Part shown: positions 1 through 9,890 of the stretch, in pieces | How the letters are laid out: every line of letters begins with the position of its first letter | Numbering within the stretch: position 1 is the first letter of the stretch | Assembly: GCF_001644645.1 (NCBI RefSeq) | Contig: NZ_CP011390.1 | Span: forward strand, 682,001-746,000 | Reading direction: 5' to 3' | Origin: Flavisolibacter tropicus | GTDB lineage: Bacteria > Bacteroidota > Bacteroidia > Chitinophagales > Chitinophagaceae | DNA: 64,000 nucleotides | Position numbers and translations under genes: made by a program | The notes under the pieces: model-generated | Databases searched by the model: none | What the model was told of the DNA's origin: nothing | The model's input: only the letters and a program-made list of their open reading frames with translations

Positions 1-648
1 GAAAAGCTGGCTAATCCGCAGGTACGGTGCGTCCCGTTAAACATGTATCTAGAAATGGAGTTCTCTTATTCTTTTGTGTTAGCCTTGGAGCTCCTGTCAG
101 TGTAGCTATTATGGTAACCTAGCTATTCAGGCTACTGGCATTTTGGCTACATATGCCGATTAGCCTCCTTTTGTATAGTGGCTTACTTAAAAAGGCAACC
201 TACAAAGCTAGAGCCCTTTAAATTGATACATACTACCTATTACAAAAATTCCAGTTGTAGTTTATGCACAATTGGCGGAGAAGCAACCATTCGCTAATTG
301 TTGCTACAAAAAATGAACACATTTGATATCAAATGTGAATCGTAAATCATAATTACTGTTTTCAAGACTTTACTACAATCTTATCATTGGCAGGTTAATA
401 CTCCGGTAATCTAAAATAAAAATACACTAGATGTTTCCAACTTTGGTTGGGTACTACTATCAGTGAATGATTGATATCAGCACATTCAGTGATAGTTTCT
501 ATTAAAAATATTTTTAGAAGAGAATGCAAATCAATGGTTGGATTGACGGACATCATTGAAATCTGCTTAAAGGTAGAATAGTTTTATAAACACATTAATA
601 AGAAGATGGATGAGTAAGCACATTTATGTAGCTGAATAATGATACATC
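1..648. other. Gene-poor left edge, no gene recognised
   Basis: I see no recognisable gene here. Frame 1 is open from the window edge for about 37 codons and then stops, and its translation resembles nothing I know, so it could be the tail of a gene cut by the edge or chance. The rest is AT-rich with frequent stops in all frames. The last ~100 bases must carry the promoter of the MlaE-like gene, but no convincing TTTG / TAnnTTTG pair was found. Confidence 0.4.
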
Positions 649-1455
649 ATGGAAACGATTTCCCATATCCCCCATTACCCATCGATTGTTCACAAAAGAA
701 AGCAACGCATTCCGCTTTTCTTTATAAGTATTTATAATGTCTATCGCTTTATCCTTCGTTTTATTAAAGAAAGCGTTTCCTATCCATTTGAAGGAAAAGA
801 AGTGGTGCGGCAATGTTATGAAATCGGCTGCAAGTCACTTCCTATTATTTCACTCACAGCTTTTATAACTGGGATTGTATTTACTAAGCAGTCGCGACCC
901 TCTTTAGCTTCTTTTGGCGCTAGTTCTTGGCTGCCTGGATTGATAGCTATTGCTATAGTTCGAGCGCTCGCACCATTAATAACGGCTCTTATTATTGCGG
1001 GTAAAGTAGGCTCTAATATGGGTGCAGAATTGGGTTCGATGAAGGTCACCGAACAGATTGATGCCATGGAAGTATCCTCTACCAATCCTTTCAAGTTTCT
1101 AGTAGTAACGCGTATAATGGCCATTACTATTATGCTGCCTTTATTAGCGGGCTACTTTGCATTTATTGGCTTATTGGGTGCTTACCTGAATGTGCATGCT
1201 AATGAACAAACTAGCTATATTCTATTTATGCACCATGCCTTTTCCAGTCTTTCTTTCATAGACCTATTTGGCTCTATCCTAAAATCTTTTGTTTTTGGTG
1301 CAACTATTGGGGTTACGGGATGTTTTAAAGGCTTTTATGCTTCACATGGCACTGTAGGAGTTGGCCGTGCGGCAAATGCGGCTGTTGTGATTTCGATGTT
1401 TCTTGTTTTTATTGAAGAAATGTTTATTGTTCAAATCATTAATTACTTCCGCTAA
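649..1455 (+). CDS. MlaE-family ABC transporter permease
   Basis: This 268-residue integral membrane protein belongs to the MlaE/YrbE permease family, which moves phospholipids or related lipids between inner and outer membrane. It has a polar N-terminus of about 30 residues, then about five hydrophobic segments. The central stretch with VGSNMGAELGSMKVTEQIDA (about residues 125-145) is the family hallmark loop that contacts the ATPase. The partner ATPase starts 16 bp downstream, so the two are co-transcribed. Length is normal for the family. No MCE-domain substrate-binding protein (MlaD) follows directly. Family assignment is secure from the loop; the substrate is inferred only. Confidence 0.9.
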   Translation: METISHIPHYPSIVHKRKQRIPLFFISIYNVYRFILRFIKESVSYPFEGKEVVRQCYEIGCKSLPIISLTAFITGIVFTKQSRPSLASFGASSWLPGLIAIAIVRALAPLITALIIAGKVGSNMGAELGSMKVTEQIDAMEVSSTNPFKFLVVTRIMAITIMLPLLAGYFAFIGLLGAYLNVHANEQTSYILFMHHAFSSLSFIDLFGSILKSFVFGATIGVTGCFKGFYASHGTVGVGRAANAAVVISMFLVFIEEMFIVQIINYFR

Positions 1456-1471
1456 AAAGAGTAATACAATA

Positions 1472-2248
1472 ATGACAAATCAATCAATAAGCACTCAACA
1501 GGAAGAGGCTGTAGTTTCAATACATGGCCTTAGAAAGTCGTTTGAAGACCTGCACGTTTTAAATGGTATTGACTTAACTGTGCATAAAGGGGAGAATGTA
1601 GTTGTCCTAGGGCGCTCGGGAAGCGGAAAGTCTGTTCTGATCAAAATTATTGCAGGCCTACTAAAGCCAGATCTGGGCACTATTGCTGTTTTGGGCGAGG
1701 ATATTGATCAATTGGATGAAGAGGAGTTAAAGCGTTTGCGCTTGAAAATTGGCTTTTCCTTTCAAAGTAGCGCCCTGTATGATAGTATGACCGTGCAGGA
1801 AAACCTGGAATTTCCACTTATAAGAAACAAACCAGAGTTAAGCAAGCAACAAGTTAATGAGGCCATTGAACAGGTGCTAGAAGATGTGGGCCTATTACAT
1901 ACCATTTATCAAATGCCGGATGAGCTTTCCGGCGGCCAGAAAAAACGCATTGGTATTGCTCGTATGTTGATTCTGAATCCAGAGATCATTTTGTATGACG
2001 AACCTACAGGAGGACTAGATCCAATCACCTGTGTAGAAATCAATCACCTAATCAACAAAGTACGTCAACAATACAATACCAGTTCTATTATCATCACTCA
2101 TGATATGACCTGTGCGAAAACAACTGGGGATAGAGTTATCATGCTTTCGGATGGTATTTTCCTTAAAGATGGACCTTTTGAAGAAGTGTTTGCATCAACA
2201 GATGAACGAATAAGTGCATTTTACAATTACAACTTCATTAACCAATGA
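1472..2248 (+). CDS. MlaF-like ABC transporter ATP-binding protein
   Basis: This is the cytoplasmic ATPase (258 residues from the ATG at 1472) that drives the adjacent MlaE-type permease. Walker A GRSGSGKS lies near residue 47, the ABC signature LSGGQ near residue 152 and Walker B ILYDEPTGGLDP near residue 175, followed by the switch histidine in IIITHD. All catalytic motifs are intact. The frame stays open upstream to 1403 inside mlaE, but the ATG at 1472, 16 bp after the mlaE stop, gives the normal family N-terminus. The gene order permease-ATPase is typical of Bacteroidota Mla loci, where an MCE protein usually comes next; none is seen here. Confidence 0.9.
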   Translation: MTNQSISTQQEEAVVSIHGLRKSFEDLHVLNGIDLTVHKGENVVVLGRSGSGKSVLIKIIAGLLKPDLGTIAVLGEDIDQLDEEELKRLRLKIGFSFQSSALYDSMTVQENLEFPLIRNKPELSKQQVNEAIEQVLEDVGLLHTIYQMPDELSGGQKKRIGIARMLILNPEIILYDEPTGGLDPITCVEINHLINKVRQQYNTSSIIITHDMTCAKTTGDRVIMLSDGIFLKDGPFEEVFASTDERISAFYNYNFINQ

Positions 2249-2442
2249 AAAGCTGATAAACAAGATTTTTTTATTGTTTCGTTTAAAATTTTCTATATCG
2301 CTTTATTTATAAAAACGCCTACTATCTGGAATAGAATTGGCCTGACGTGCAATCTTATTAGTAACTGATTAAACCCTTTAGGGTAAAATATTAGGTATCA
2401 TAGCTCTACAATGAAATTCTAATAAACCAGTAAAACCCAATT

Positions 2443-2595
2443 ATGCAATCTTTTAACGACTCGCAATTACAAAAATTAGCTCATAAGCGAGTAGAGGTTC
2501 GGGCTCGTTGGGCCGTGCTACAATTGGTAGAGGTTTTGCTACCTTGTTGCCTTATTAGAATTAAAGCTAAAAGATGGCAGACACTACTCGATTAA
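2443..2595 (+). pseudogene. Short ORF, possible remnant of a 2TM-domain protein
   Basis: A 50-codon reading frame encodes a peptide whose first ~20 residues (with QLQKLAHKRVEVRARW) resemble the start of the 2TM domain, where an A-x-KRV-x-F/V-x-x-H/W segment precedes the first helix. The rest, rich in Leu, Val and Cys and then basic, does not form the usual two helices with a linker. The frame runs 22 bp into the next ORF. It could be a decayed 2TM gene, a genuine short peptide or chance. The similarity is from memory of the family, so confidence is low. Confidence 0.28.
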
Positions 2596-2795
2596 TGGAA
2601 ATATATAAGGCTATTCTAGCTGATGTTTTAGACAACCAGAATTTACAAGAGCATTTAGATAATGTAGAAGGCAGTATTGCTGAAGTGGATGATCTGATAG
2701 CAACCGCCAAGCAAAACGGTCAGAAAACCGAAGGTTACGAAACCTTCAAAAACGAGTTATACTTTTTAAAGTATCAAATTTTAGAACGGCTCTAA
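2574..2795 (+). CDS. Small acidic hypothetical protein
   Basis: This 73-residue soluble protein is rich in Glu, Asp and Leu and is predicted to be almost wholly helical with no signal peptide or membrane segment. I do not recognise the family. The N-terminal half (MEIYKAILADVLDNQNLQEH) and C-terminal half (YETFKNELYFLKYQILERL) look like two amphipathic helices separated by a short Asp/Thr/Gly linker. The start ATG at 2574 lies inside the end of the preceding short frame. The gene ends 61 bp before a strong hairpin shared with the convergent TPR gene. Codon use and composition look genuinely coding. Confidence 0.6.
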   Translation: MADTTRLMEIYKAILADVLDNQNLQEHLDNVEGSIAEVDDLIATAKQNGQKTEGYETFKNELYFLKYQILERL

Positions 2796-2856
2796 ACAGT
2801 TGTTCAAGCAGCTTCGGAATAATTACACTCACCTCTTTCCTTGTTTTTCAAGGTAA

Positions 2857-2890
2857 ATTATAAAGCCCTGCAATCGCAGGGCTTTATAAT
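2857..2890. terminator. Bidirectional hairpin terminator
   Basis: A perfect 15-bp inverted repeat (arms 2857-2871 and 2876-2890) with the four-base loop AATC lies between two convergent genes. The arm core is AAAGCCCTGC. There are A/T-rich flanks on both sides. It is well placed to end transcription of the small ORF on the plus strand and the TPR gene on the minus strand. Confidence 0.85.
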
Positions 2891-2909
2891 TATCATCAGA
2901 AAGCAAATA

Positions 2910-4154
2910 TTATTTGATCGTATCCAGTTTAGTTTCGTAAACTTTTACTTTATCCATTTGCTTTTTCATTGTATAATAGTCGATCAGCAAATTGGTTACT
3001 GCTCTAAAGCTAGCTTTTTCACCTGGCTTAATGCTGGCGCCCATTTTGTCATATAAATCATAAGCGGCAGATGCATATTTGAATTGCTCTTCAATCAATC
3101 CATCGATTTGTTTATTCAGGTCTTGCTTCTTCTTTGCATCTTCAGGCTTTGTTCCCTTGATAGCAGTTCTAGTTTGTTGCAGATCATAGATCTGGTTTGA
3201 CAAATGCTGTGTTAAGATATAATTAGCATAAGCATTTGTTGGGCTCAGCTCAATTGATTTCTTAAGAGCGGTTGTCAGATCTGCTTGTCTTTTTTCATAA
3301 TCCGCAGGCTTGTCTTTGCCATATGTATAGTTGAAAAGATCTACCGCATATTCCATTTGCAAATCAGTGTTTTGCGGATTTTGCTTGATCATTTCTTCCA
3401 GCTTAGCCATCTTTTTAGCTTTATCGCCTTCTAGCCCTTGCAGTTCGTAAGCCATCCAGTTAGGATTGTTTGGAAATAATGATTTACCAAGGTCAATGTA
3501 TTTCTGCGTATTTACCGGATCTTTTTTCTCTTGGTAATAACCAACCAGGTATTCATAAATGCCCATGTAGCTGGTATCAGCAATTTTAATATCTGCTAAT
3601 TGCGCATAATACTTAGCTGCCTGATCTGTCAACTTAGCGTTTTGTGCTGAATAACCTGCATATAAAACAGCTGTTGTATCGAATGATACATTTGTCAACT
3701 TATTCTTAGATATTACATCAAATGCATCCAAGGTTTTGGTGAAATTGTTATAGGCTAACGGCCAGTTCTGTGCCTGGAAAGCGTTTACACCTGATTTGAA
3801 ATAATTTGAATAAATATCAAAAGCTGTTTTGTGTCCTTCTAAGGCAGATTTTAAAGCTCTTTTGCTTTCTTCTTTTCCGCTTTCTAATTGGAAATATTTT
3901 TGGATGGCGGTTAAGGCTTCAGCCTGTAGCGTCGTATCCTGTTTTTCCTGAGCGAGGTTGTTGTAGACTTGTGCTTTAGCAAACCAATAGTCAGCGTTTG
4001 ACTGATTCTTTGGGTCGTTCAATGCAGCATCTACTTTTTCTTTTGCTTCGCCGTACTTCTTTTTCCCAATTTTGTCCTGGATATCATCCAGCTTTTGAGC
4101 AAACAAGCTGCTAGTAGCTGCTACTAGTAATGCGGATAAAATGAGTTTACGCAT
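2910..4154 (-). CDS. Secreted tetratricopeptide-repeat protein
   Basis: This is a 414-residue exported protein. It has a Sec signal peptide (MRKLILSALLVAATSSLFAQ, cut after AQ) followed by helical repeats. TPR-like pairs are visible, such as ADYWFAKAQVYNNLAQ near residue 55, AVLYAGYSAQNAKLTDQAAK near 165 and the ANYILTQHLSNQIYDLQQ region near 310. TPR proteins act as scaffolds, so no reaction is implied; a periplasmic role is inferred. It lies 30 bp downstream of gyrA on the same strand and may be read through from it. A strong hairpin follows its stop. No lipobox cysteine is present. Confidence 0.8.
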   Translation of the reverse strand: MRKLILSALLVAATSSLFAQKLDDIQDKIGKKKYGEAKEKVDAALNDPKNQSNADYWFAKAQVYNNLAQEKQDTTLQAEALTAIQKYFQLESGKEESKRALKSALEGHKTAFDIYSNYFKSGVNAFQAQNWPLAYNNFTKTLDAFDVISKNKLTNVSFDTTAVLYAGYSAQNAKLTDQAAKYYAQLADIKIADTSYMGIYEYLVGYYQEKKDPVNTQKYIDLGKSLFPNNPNWMAYELQGLEGDKAKKMAKLEEMIKQNPQNTDLQMEYAVDLFNYTYGKDKPADYEKRQADLTTALKKSIELSPTNAYANYILTQHLSNQIYDLQQTRTAIKGTKPEDAKKKQDLNKQIDGLIEEQFKYASAAYDLYDKMGASIKPGEKASFRAVTNLLIDYYTMKKQMDKVKVYETKLDTIK

Positions 4155-4184
4155 TTGTGTTTTGTTTAGTTTGATTTTTATAGT

Positions 4185-6770
4185 TTAAGCATTGTTCTCT
4201 TCTTCAGATGCAGAAATTGTAGTTTCGGTTGTATCTACATTTTCAACTGCAGCTTCAGCGCCTTCTGTTTCTTCTATCATTCCAGTTTCATCTTGCACAT
4301 CTATGCGTGTAATGGCAGCAATTTCATCTTTGTCATCAATGCGAATTAGTTTAACGCCCTGTGTGGCACGTCCTAATTCACGGATATCTGCAACCTTCAT
4401 ACGAATTGTAATACCGCTCTTACAAGTTATGATCAAGTCTTCTGATTCAGCAACATCAAGTATACCTACCAGCTTTCCTGTCTTTTCTGTAACGCTAATG
4501 GTTTTAACACCTTTTCCACCACGGTTGGTAATACGGTATTCATCAACCTGAGTACGTTTACCATAGCCTTTTTCACTAACCACCAATACCGTTCTTTCAG
4601 GCGTCGTTGGGTTAGCACAAATCATACCAACAACTTCGTCATTAGCATCATCAACTTCTATACCGCCTACTCCAATAGCTCCGCGGCCTGTAGTACGAAC
4701 TTTAGATTCAGGGAATCGAATAGCTCTACCACTTCCAACGGCCATCATAATATCACAATTGCCATCAGTTAAACGAGCTTCTAAAAGCTGATCGCCTTCT
4801 ACAATTGTAATAGCATTTACACCTGTTTGACGAGGACGGCTGAAATCTTCTAGAGCTGTTTTCTTGATAATACCCTTCTTGGTACAAAGTACAATATAGT
4901 GTGAGGTAACGTAGTCTGTGTCCTGAAGATCCTTGATATCGATAATTGCTCTGATTTTATCGTCCTGAGCTAATTGCAACAAATTTTGGATAGCTCTACC
5001 CTTGCTGTTCTTATCGCCTTCTGGGATCTGGTACACATTTAACCAATAACATCTACCCTTTTCAGTGAAGAATAACATGGTATGGTGGGTTGATGCCACA
5101 AAAATGTGTTCAATAAAGTCTTCGTCACGCGTACGACCGCCCATAGCCCCTCTACCTCCTCTGCGTTGTGCACGGAATTCGGTAGCTGAGGTACGTTTCA
5201 TATAACCTAAGTGAGAAATGGTAATAACCACATCTTCTTCTTTGATGAGGTCTTTAATGCTCATCTCGTTATCTAGGAACGTAATATCTGTTTTACGAGC
5301 ATCACCAAACTTGTCTTTTACTTCAGTCAACTCATCCTTAATGATCTGGTAACGCATTCCTTCATTAGACAGGATTTCACGCAGGTGAGCAATCAAGATC
5401 ATAAGGTTATCATATTCTTCTTTGATCTTATCGCGTTCCATGCCTGTAAGACGTTGTAAACGCAATTCAAGGATCGCTTTTGCCTGAATTTCATCCAATC
5501 CCCAACCGGCATTAATCAAATTATCTTTAGCCACCTCCGGAGTAGCAGAAGCACGAATCAAAGCAATTACTTCATCCAGATGATCCAGGGCAATCAGGTA
5601 ACCCTGTAAGATGTGAGCTTTCTTTTCGGCTTCTCTCAACTCAAACTTCGTACGACGTACAACTACTTCATGGCGGAACTCTACGAACTCAGAAATCAGT
5701 TCTTTTAAGTTCAATATGCGAGGACGGCCTTTAACCAGTGCTACGTTATTGATACCATAGCTGGTTTGTAGTTCTGTGTATTTGAAAAGCTGGTTGATAA
5801 CCAGGTTGGCAACCGCATCTCTTTTCAGATCGATTACAATACGGGTACCTTCTTTTTTATTGGATTCGTTGTTAACGTGGGCAATTCCTTCAATCGATTT
5901 ATCATTTACCAGCTGACCGATGCGATCGCAAAGTGAATCGCGGTTTACCTGGTAAGGCACTTCAGTAATGATGATCTGCTCACGACCACTTGGTTTCGTA
6001 TCCACGTGAAGTTTACCGCGCAATACCACTCTACCACGACCAAAATGGAAGCCCGCTTTTACACCTTCCATACCAAAGATGGTACCTCCGGTTGGGAAGT
6101 CTGGCCCTTTGATATAGTGCATTAGTTCATCGATGGTAATTTCACGGTTGTCAATATAGGCAATACAACCATCAATTACTTCACTCAAGTTATGCGGCAG
6201 CATATTGGTAGCCATACCAACGGCAATACCGCTAGAACCATTTACCAATAATTGAGGTATGCGGGTAGGAAGAACTGTTGGTTCTTCTAATGAATCATCG
6301 AAGTTGAGCTGATAATCGATCGTATCTTTTTCAATATCCTGCAGGATGTTTTCCGCAATACGGTGCATACGGACCTCGGTATAACGCATGGCCGCCGGAC
6401 CATCACCATCTTGGCTACCAAAGTTACCCTGGCCATCAACCAGTGTATAACGCATGCTCCAGTCCTGGGCCATACGTACTACAGCGTCATATACGGAGGA
6501 GTCACCATGCGGGTGGTATTTACCAAGTACATCCCCTACCAGACGAGCTGATTTTTTGTAGGGACGAGTAGGGCCCATACCCAATTCATTCATAGCGAAA
6601 AGGATACGGCGGTGTACCGGTTTTAAACCGTCGCGAACATCAGGTAAGGCACGGCCAACAATTACCGACATTGAATAGTCGATATAAGCCGTTTTCATTT
6701 GCTCCTCAATGTTGACGGGTATTATCCGGTTAAAATCGTTTGTTTCCTGCGGTTGTAATTTATCTTCCAT
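4185..6770 (-). CDS. gyrA: DNA gyrase subunit A
   Basis: GyrA cuts and religates DNA and, with GyrB, introduces negative supercoils. At 861 residues it has normal full length. The N-terminal winged-helix/tower part carries the active-site tyrosine Y130 in RYTEVRM. The quinolone-resistance region [11 protein letters not shown] has the wild-type-like Ser91 and Asp95 (E. coli 83 and 87 equivalents). The C-terminal pinwheel contains the GyrA box QRRGGRG near residue 540. The tail is acidic and Glu-rich, as in many gyrases. The long form with a GyrA box and GyrA-type N-terminus favours GyrA over ParC. It stands alone with a TPR gene behind it. Confidence 0.97.
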   Translation of the reverse strand: MEDKLQPQETNDFNRIIPVNIEEQMKTAYIDYSMSVIVGRALPDVRDGLKPVHRRILFAMNELGMGPTRPYKKSARLVGDVLGKYHPHGDSSVYDAVVRMAQDWSMRYTLVDGQGNFGSQDGDGPAAMRYTEVRMHRIAENILQDIEKDTIDYQLNFDDSLEEPTVLPTRIPQLLVNGSSGIAVGMATNMLPHNLSEVIDGCIAYIDNREITIDELMHYIKGPDFPTGGTIFGMEGVKAGFHFGRGRVVLRGKLHVDTKPSGREQIIITEVPYQVNRDSLCDRIGQLVNDKSIEGIAHVNNESNKKEGTRIVIDLKRDAVANLVINQLFKYTELQTSYGINNVALVKGRPRILNLKELISEFVEFRHEVVVRRTKFELREAEKKAHILQGYLIALDHLDEVIALIRASATPEVAKDNLINAGWGLDEIQAKAILELRLQRLTGMERDKIKEEYDNLMILIAHLREILSNEGMRYQIIKDELTEVKDKFGDARKTDITFLDNEMSIKDLIKEEDVVITISHLGYMKRTSATEFRAQRRGGRGAMGGRTRDEDFIEHIFVASTHHTMLFFTEKGRCYWLNVYQIPEGDKNSKGRAIQNLLQLAQDDKIRAIIDIKDLQDTDYVTSHYIVLCTKKGIIKKTALEDFSRPRQTGVNAITIVEGDQLLEARLTDGNCDIMMAVGSGRAIRFPESKVRTTGRGAIGVGGIEVDDANDEVVGMICANPTTPERTVLVVSEKGYGKRTQVDEYRITNRGGKGVKTISVTEKTGKLVGILDVAESEDLIITCKSGITIRMKVADIRELGRATQGVKLIRIDDKDEIAAITRIDVQDETGMIEETEGAEAAVENVDTTETTISASEEENNA

Positions 6771-7072
6771 TCAAATCAGCTTGTAGTAACAAAATTTAAG
6801 GTTGGCAAATTTACCTTTTATTCGGCTAAAAACCTTATAAAATAGCCTTTATAAGTGTTTGGTTTATAGAGATATTAGACAAATCCGTGTTAATGTTGAA
6901 AACCTGAGGAAAACATCTTTTTGAAAATAGCCTGCAATCCATTCTTTCCCCCTAATAAACCTATAAAAAACACTTGAGAATTTTGAAAAAAAGCCGCTTT
7001 TTAGAGGCGCTAAGGACGAATTAAAATGATAATCCTTTTAAAATTTTATTTTCACTTATCATTTTGAGGATT
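6771..7072. other. Divergent intergenic region gyrA / saccharopine dehydrogenase
   Basis: About 300 bp of A/T-rich DNA separate the two divergent genes. It holds the gyrA -7 candidate and otherwise nothing recognisable as a gene. The short stretch before 7073 contains repeated TTATCATTTT-like runs but no convincing promoter on the plus strand. Confidence 0.5.
6806..6813 (-). promoter_or_regulatory. Candidate -7 element for gyrA
   Basis: Read on the minus strand this is TAAATTTG, matching the Bacteroidota -7 consensus TAnnTTTG, 36 bp upstream of the gyrA ATG. The matching upstream TTTG is not clear, so the call rests on one element only. Confidence 0.35.
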
Positions 7073-8584
7073 ATGAAGAAAATTTTACTGTTTGGCGCTG
7101 GTAAATCTGCAACGGTTTTGATTGATTATTTATTGAAAAATGCATTGCTTGAAGACTGGACTGTTACTGTGGTAGATGCAAATTTGTCTTTGGCTCAAAG
7201 TAAAATTGGTAATGCATTGGCTGGTCAAGCATTGTCCTTTGATATCAACGATGCTGCAGAAAGAGGAACACATATTCAGCAAGCAGATATTGTAATATCC
7301 TTACTCCCCCCTGCCCTTCATATTTTAGTGGCTAAAGACTGTATTTCCTACAAAAAGAACCTGCTTACGGCGTCTTACGTGGATGAGCAAATGCGCAACC
7401 TGGAGCAAAGCATTCTAGACAGTAATATTCTCTTTCTCTGCGAAATGGGGCTGGATCCAGGAATTGACCATATGAGTGCTAAAAAGATGATTGATACAAT
7501 TGAAGCAAATGGCGGTAAAATAACCTCTTTTTACTCTCATTGTGGTGGTCTTGTAGCACCAGAAAATGACAACAATCCCTGGCATTATAAGATCAGCTGG
7601 AATCCAAGGAACGTAGTGATGGCTGGTAAGGCTGGTGCTATTTTCAAGGAAGATGGAGCTGATAAAGAAATGCCTTATGAAAAGCTGTTTGCTGAGAAAC
7701 GTTTTGTTGAGATCCCTAATCATGAATCGCTTTGTTGGTATCCCAATCGTGACTCGCTTAGCTATATTCCTGTATATGGATTAACTGAATGTGAAACATT
7801 TATTAGAACTACTTTACGTCATCCTGATTTTATGTATGGCTGGAGAAATATCATTGAATTAAAACTAACAGACGAGCAAAAGCAATATGAAACTGACGGT
7901 GTGACTTTAAAAACATTCTTCAAGGAACATTTTGAAAAATATGGATTTAGTAACTGGATACAAGAGCAAATGCAGGAACAGTTTCAAACCAGCAAAAAGA
8001 TATTGGAAGATTTGGTGAACCTTGTGGAGCTGGAAGGAAAAGTAGATGAAGCTGGTGGCGAGTCTGTAGATGACTTTATGATGGTAAATGAAAAAGGGAA
8101 CCTACAACAGATTGATCTTGACGAATTGAAAACAAGTGCAGCTGCTACCGTTGCTTATAAAATGCACGAGGCTAAACTGACTTTACAGCAATTGTTCTTC
8201 TTAGGCATGGATGACAACCAAACTGTCATTAATAAAGGCCTTTGTAGTGCTGCAGATGTACTTCAGTTTGCGTTAGAAACAAAGCTAGGGTTACAAGCTG
8301 GTGATAAGGACCTGGTGGTGATGGTGCATGAAATTGAATACGCGGTTCAAGAAAAGAACTTTAAAGAAACTGCTAGTTTACTGATAACAGGTGATAATGA
8401 TGTACAAACAGCTATGGCTAAAACGGTAGGTTTACCTTTAGGTATTGCTGCTAAACTTATTCTAAACGGTACTATTAAAGCTAAGGGCCTGCGTATTCCT
8501 ATAGTGAAAGAAATTTATGAGCCAGTTCTGCTAGAATTGGCAACTAATAATATTATCTTTCATGAAACATTAACCCAGGTTTAA
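7073..8584 (+). CDS. Saccharopine dehydrogenase-family protein
   Basis: This 503-residue cytoplasmic NAD(P)-dependent enzyme is of the saccharopine dehydrogenase / LYS9 type, which acts in lysine breakdown or in related spermidine pathways. The N-terminal Rossmann motif LLFGAGKSATVLIDYLL starts at residue 4. A segment with CEMGLDPGIDHMSAKKMI near residue 125 and FYSHCGGLVAPENDNNPWHYK near 155 is characteristic of the substrate domain. The reading frame is open from a TTG at 7064, but the ATG at 7073 gives the family N-terminus. The cupin gene overlaps its stop by one base, so the two are translated together. Length fits the C-terminal half of the animal bifunctional enzyme. Confidence 0.88.
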   Translation: MKKILLFGAGKSATVLIDYLLKNALLEDWTVTVVDANLSLAQSKIGNALAGQALSFDINDAAERGTHIQQADIVISLLPPALHILVAKDCISYKKNLLTASYVDEQMRNLEQSILDSNILFLCEMGLDPGIDHMSAKKMIDTIEANGGKITSFYSHCGGLVAPENDNNPWHYKISWNPRNVVMAGKAGAIFKEDGADKEMPYEKLFAEKRFVEIPNHESLCWYPNRDSLSYIPVYGLTECETFIRTTLRHPDFMYGWRNIIELKLTDEQKQYETDGVTLKTFFKEHFEKYGFSNWIQEQMQEQFQTSKKILEDLVNLVELEGKVDEAGGESVDDFMMVNEKGNLQQIDLDELKTSAAATVAYKMHEAKLTLQQLFFLGMDDNQTVINKGLCSAADVLQFALETKLGLQAGDKDLVVMVHEIEYAVQEKNFKETASLLITGDNDVQTAMAKTVGLPLGIAAKLILNGTIKAKGLRIPIVKEIYEPVLLELATNNIIFHETLTQV

Positions 8585-8916
8585 TGAAGTACCATGTTTC
8601 TTTAGCCGAAGCCATATCGCAACTTAAACAAGACCAAGAACATCCATTTACTGTACTCTTGCAACACGGCACTTTACAGGTAGAATATTTTGTACCCAGA
8701 GATATAGATATGCAAACGGCTCATGAGCAGGATGAACTTTATATCATTTCCTCTGGTTATAGCGATTTTTACAGAAATGGCGAGACTATTAAGTGTCAGA
8801 AGGGCGATGTGCTTTTTGTGCCAGCCAGAATGGAACACCGGTTTAAAAACGCCTCTAATGACTTTGCTACATGGGTTATTTTCTATGGGAAAAAAGGTGG
8901 TGAAGCTTCTGCCTAA
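8584..8916 (+). CDS. Small cupin-domain protein
   Basis: This single-domain cupin has 110 residues. The central strand run with DELYIISSGYSDFYRNGETI and the following GDVLFVPARMEHRFKN carry the two cupin motifs; the second ends in the metal-ligand His of EHRF, while the first lacks the usual paired histidines, so metal binding may be reduced. Its start ATG shares the A of the preceding stop (TAATG), indicating translational coupling with the saccharopine dehydrogenase-like gene. Function is unknown; a role in the same amino acid pathway is inferred. Its last four bases overlap the end of the convergent SH3-like gene. Confidence 0.8.
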   Translation: MKYHVSLAEAISQLKQDQEHPFTVLLQHGTLQVEYFVPRDIDMQTAHEQDELYIISSGYSDFYRNGETIKCQKGDVLFVPARMEHRFKNASNDFATWVIFYGKKGGEASA

Positions 8917-9761
8917 CCGGGAGTTACTTTGTATCCATCCCATTTATAAACTTTACGTTCGTGAGTAGTCTTGTAAATAGGGTTTCCTTTTTTATCCATT
9001 TTATCGGTAGCCTCTCCAGTTTCAATTTTCATTATAATACGATCAGCTAAGCCACTCTTGTCAGAAGGAAATATAAACTGTTCATCATAATAAACAGTTC
9101 CTGCATCAACCATATCAGTTTCCAGTGGTAATTGGTACAACTTCTCTCCTGTCCATCCAAAGCGGTATGTTAATGTGGGAATGGCACAAGCTTCCCCACT
9201 AAACGTAAGAGCTATGATATTCTTAATGTTTGGTAGCCCTTTGTTTGTGCTAACCCGCGCCATTGTAGCACGGGCTGATTCACTATCTTCTAACTTAAAC
9301 TTATAGCTAGCCACTTTTTGTTTATTCACTACTACTTTTAAACCGATGATGTAATCTTTCAATTCCACTCCGTCGCGTTTACTTTCAATAACTCGCTCTA
9401 AACCATAGACAAACTGGGTTTCACCTCTACGCATAGGGTTAAAAGTCAGCAAGCCAGCCCAAATATATCCATCCCTAAACTTTCCTCCTTTCTGGTAATG
9501 TACTTTTGACCATTGTGCCCAAATACCTTTTATGGTACTGGTTTCTTTTTCATTAGAGGTAATGGTGATATTATCTCCTACAAACAATGTATCGTTGATG
9601 GTTGCGTTTAGGGCCGGTGAAGAACGTACAAAAGCTGTGTCAGCATAAACATATTGATCTCCGCTGAGAGGGGTATATAACGGGATATATACATCCTTAT
9701 CCTGCGCAAACGAATAAAAAGATGCTACTAAAGCAATACACAATAGGATAATTGTTTTCAT
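8913..9761 (-). CDS. Secreted SH3-like domain protein (copy 1)
   Basis: This is a 282-residue exported protein from the ATG at 9761, which opens a clean Sec signal peptide (MKTIILLCIALVASFYSFAQ). An upstream start is possible but would bury that signal. Residues 30-110 look like a bacterial SH3-type fold: DTAFVRSSPALNA is a typical strand-and-turn start, and GYIWAGLLTF the typical end. The C-terminal half ends in a WDGYKVTP-like strand. It is clearly paralogous to the gene at 9891-10772: both share GYIW, FVYG/FVFG, a FSG-E/A-AC-IP segment and IFPSD in the same order. Function unknown, probably periplasmic. Confidence 0.72.
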   Translation of the reverse strand: MKTIILLCIALVASFYSFAQDKDVYIPLYTPLSGDQYVYADTAFVRSSPALNATINDTLFVGDNITITSNEKETSTIKGIWAQWSKVHYQKGGKFRDGYIWAGLLTFNPMRRGETQFVYGLERVIESKRDGVELKDYIIGLKVVVNKQKVASYKFKLEDSESARATMARVSTNKGLPNIKNIIALTFSGEACAIPTLTYRFGWTGEKLYQLPLETDMVDAGTVYYDEQFIFPSDKSGLADRIIMKIETGEATDKMDKKGNPIYKTTHERKVYKWDGYKVTPG

Positions 9762-9890
9762 AACTGATATTAGGAACTGAAATTCTGACGCCATATTAAA
9801 AGCTACTCTACCTTGGTAGTTTTAGGAAAAGATAACTCACTTATTATTTAAGGATATTTTGAATAAACCAAAGTGAATCCATGCATTATT

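Noticed and set aside
6490..6530. Quinolone-resistance mutation in gyrA
   Set aside because: The key Ser91 and Asp95 are the residues of sensitive enzymes.
7064..7072. TTG start for the saccharopine dehydrogenase-like gene
   Set aside because: The ATG at 7073 starts right before the first strand of the Rossmann fold; similar TTG extensions were rejected at 22958, 27422, 30107, 43269, 51034 and 62157.
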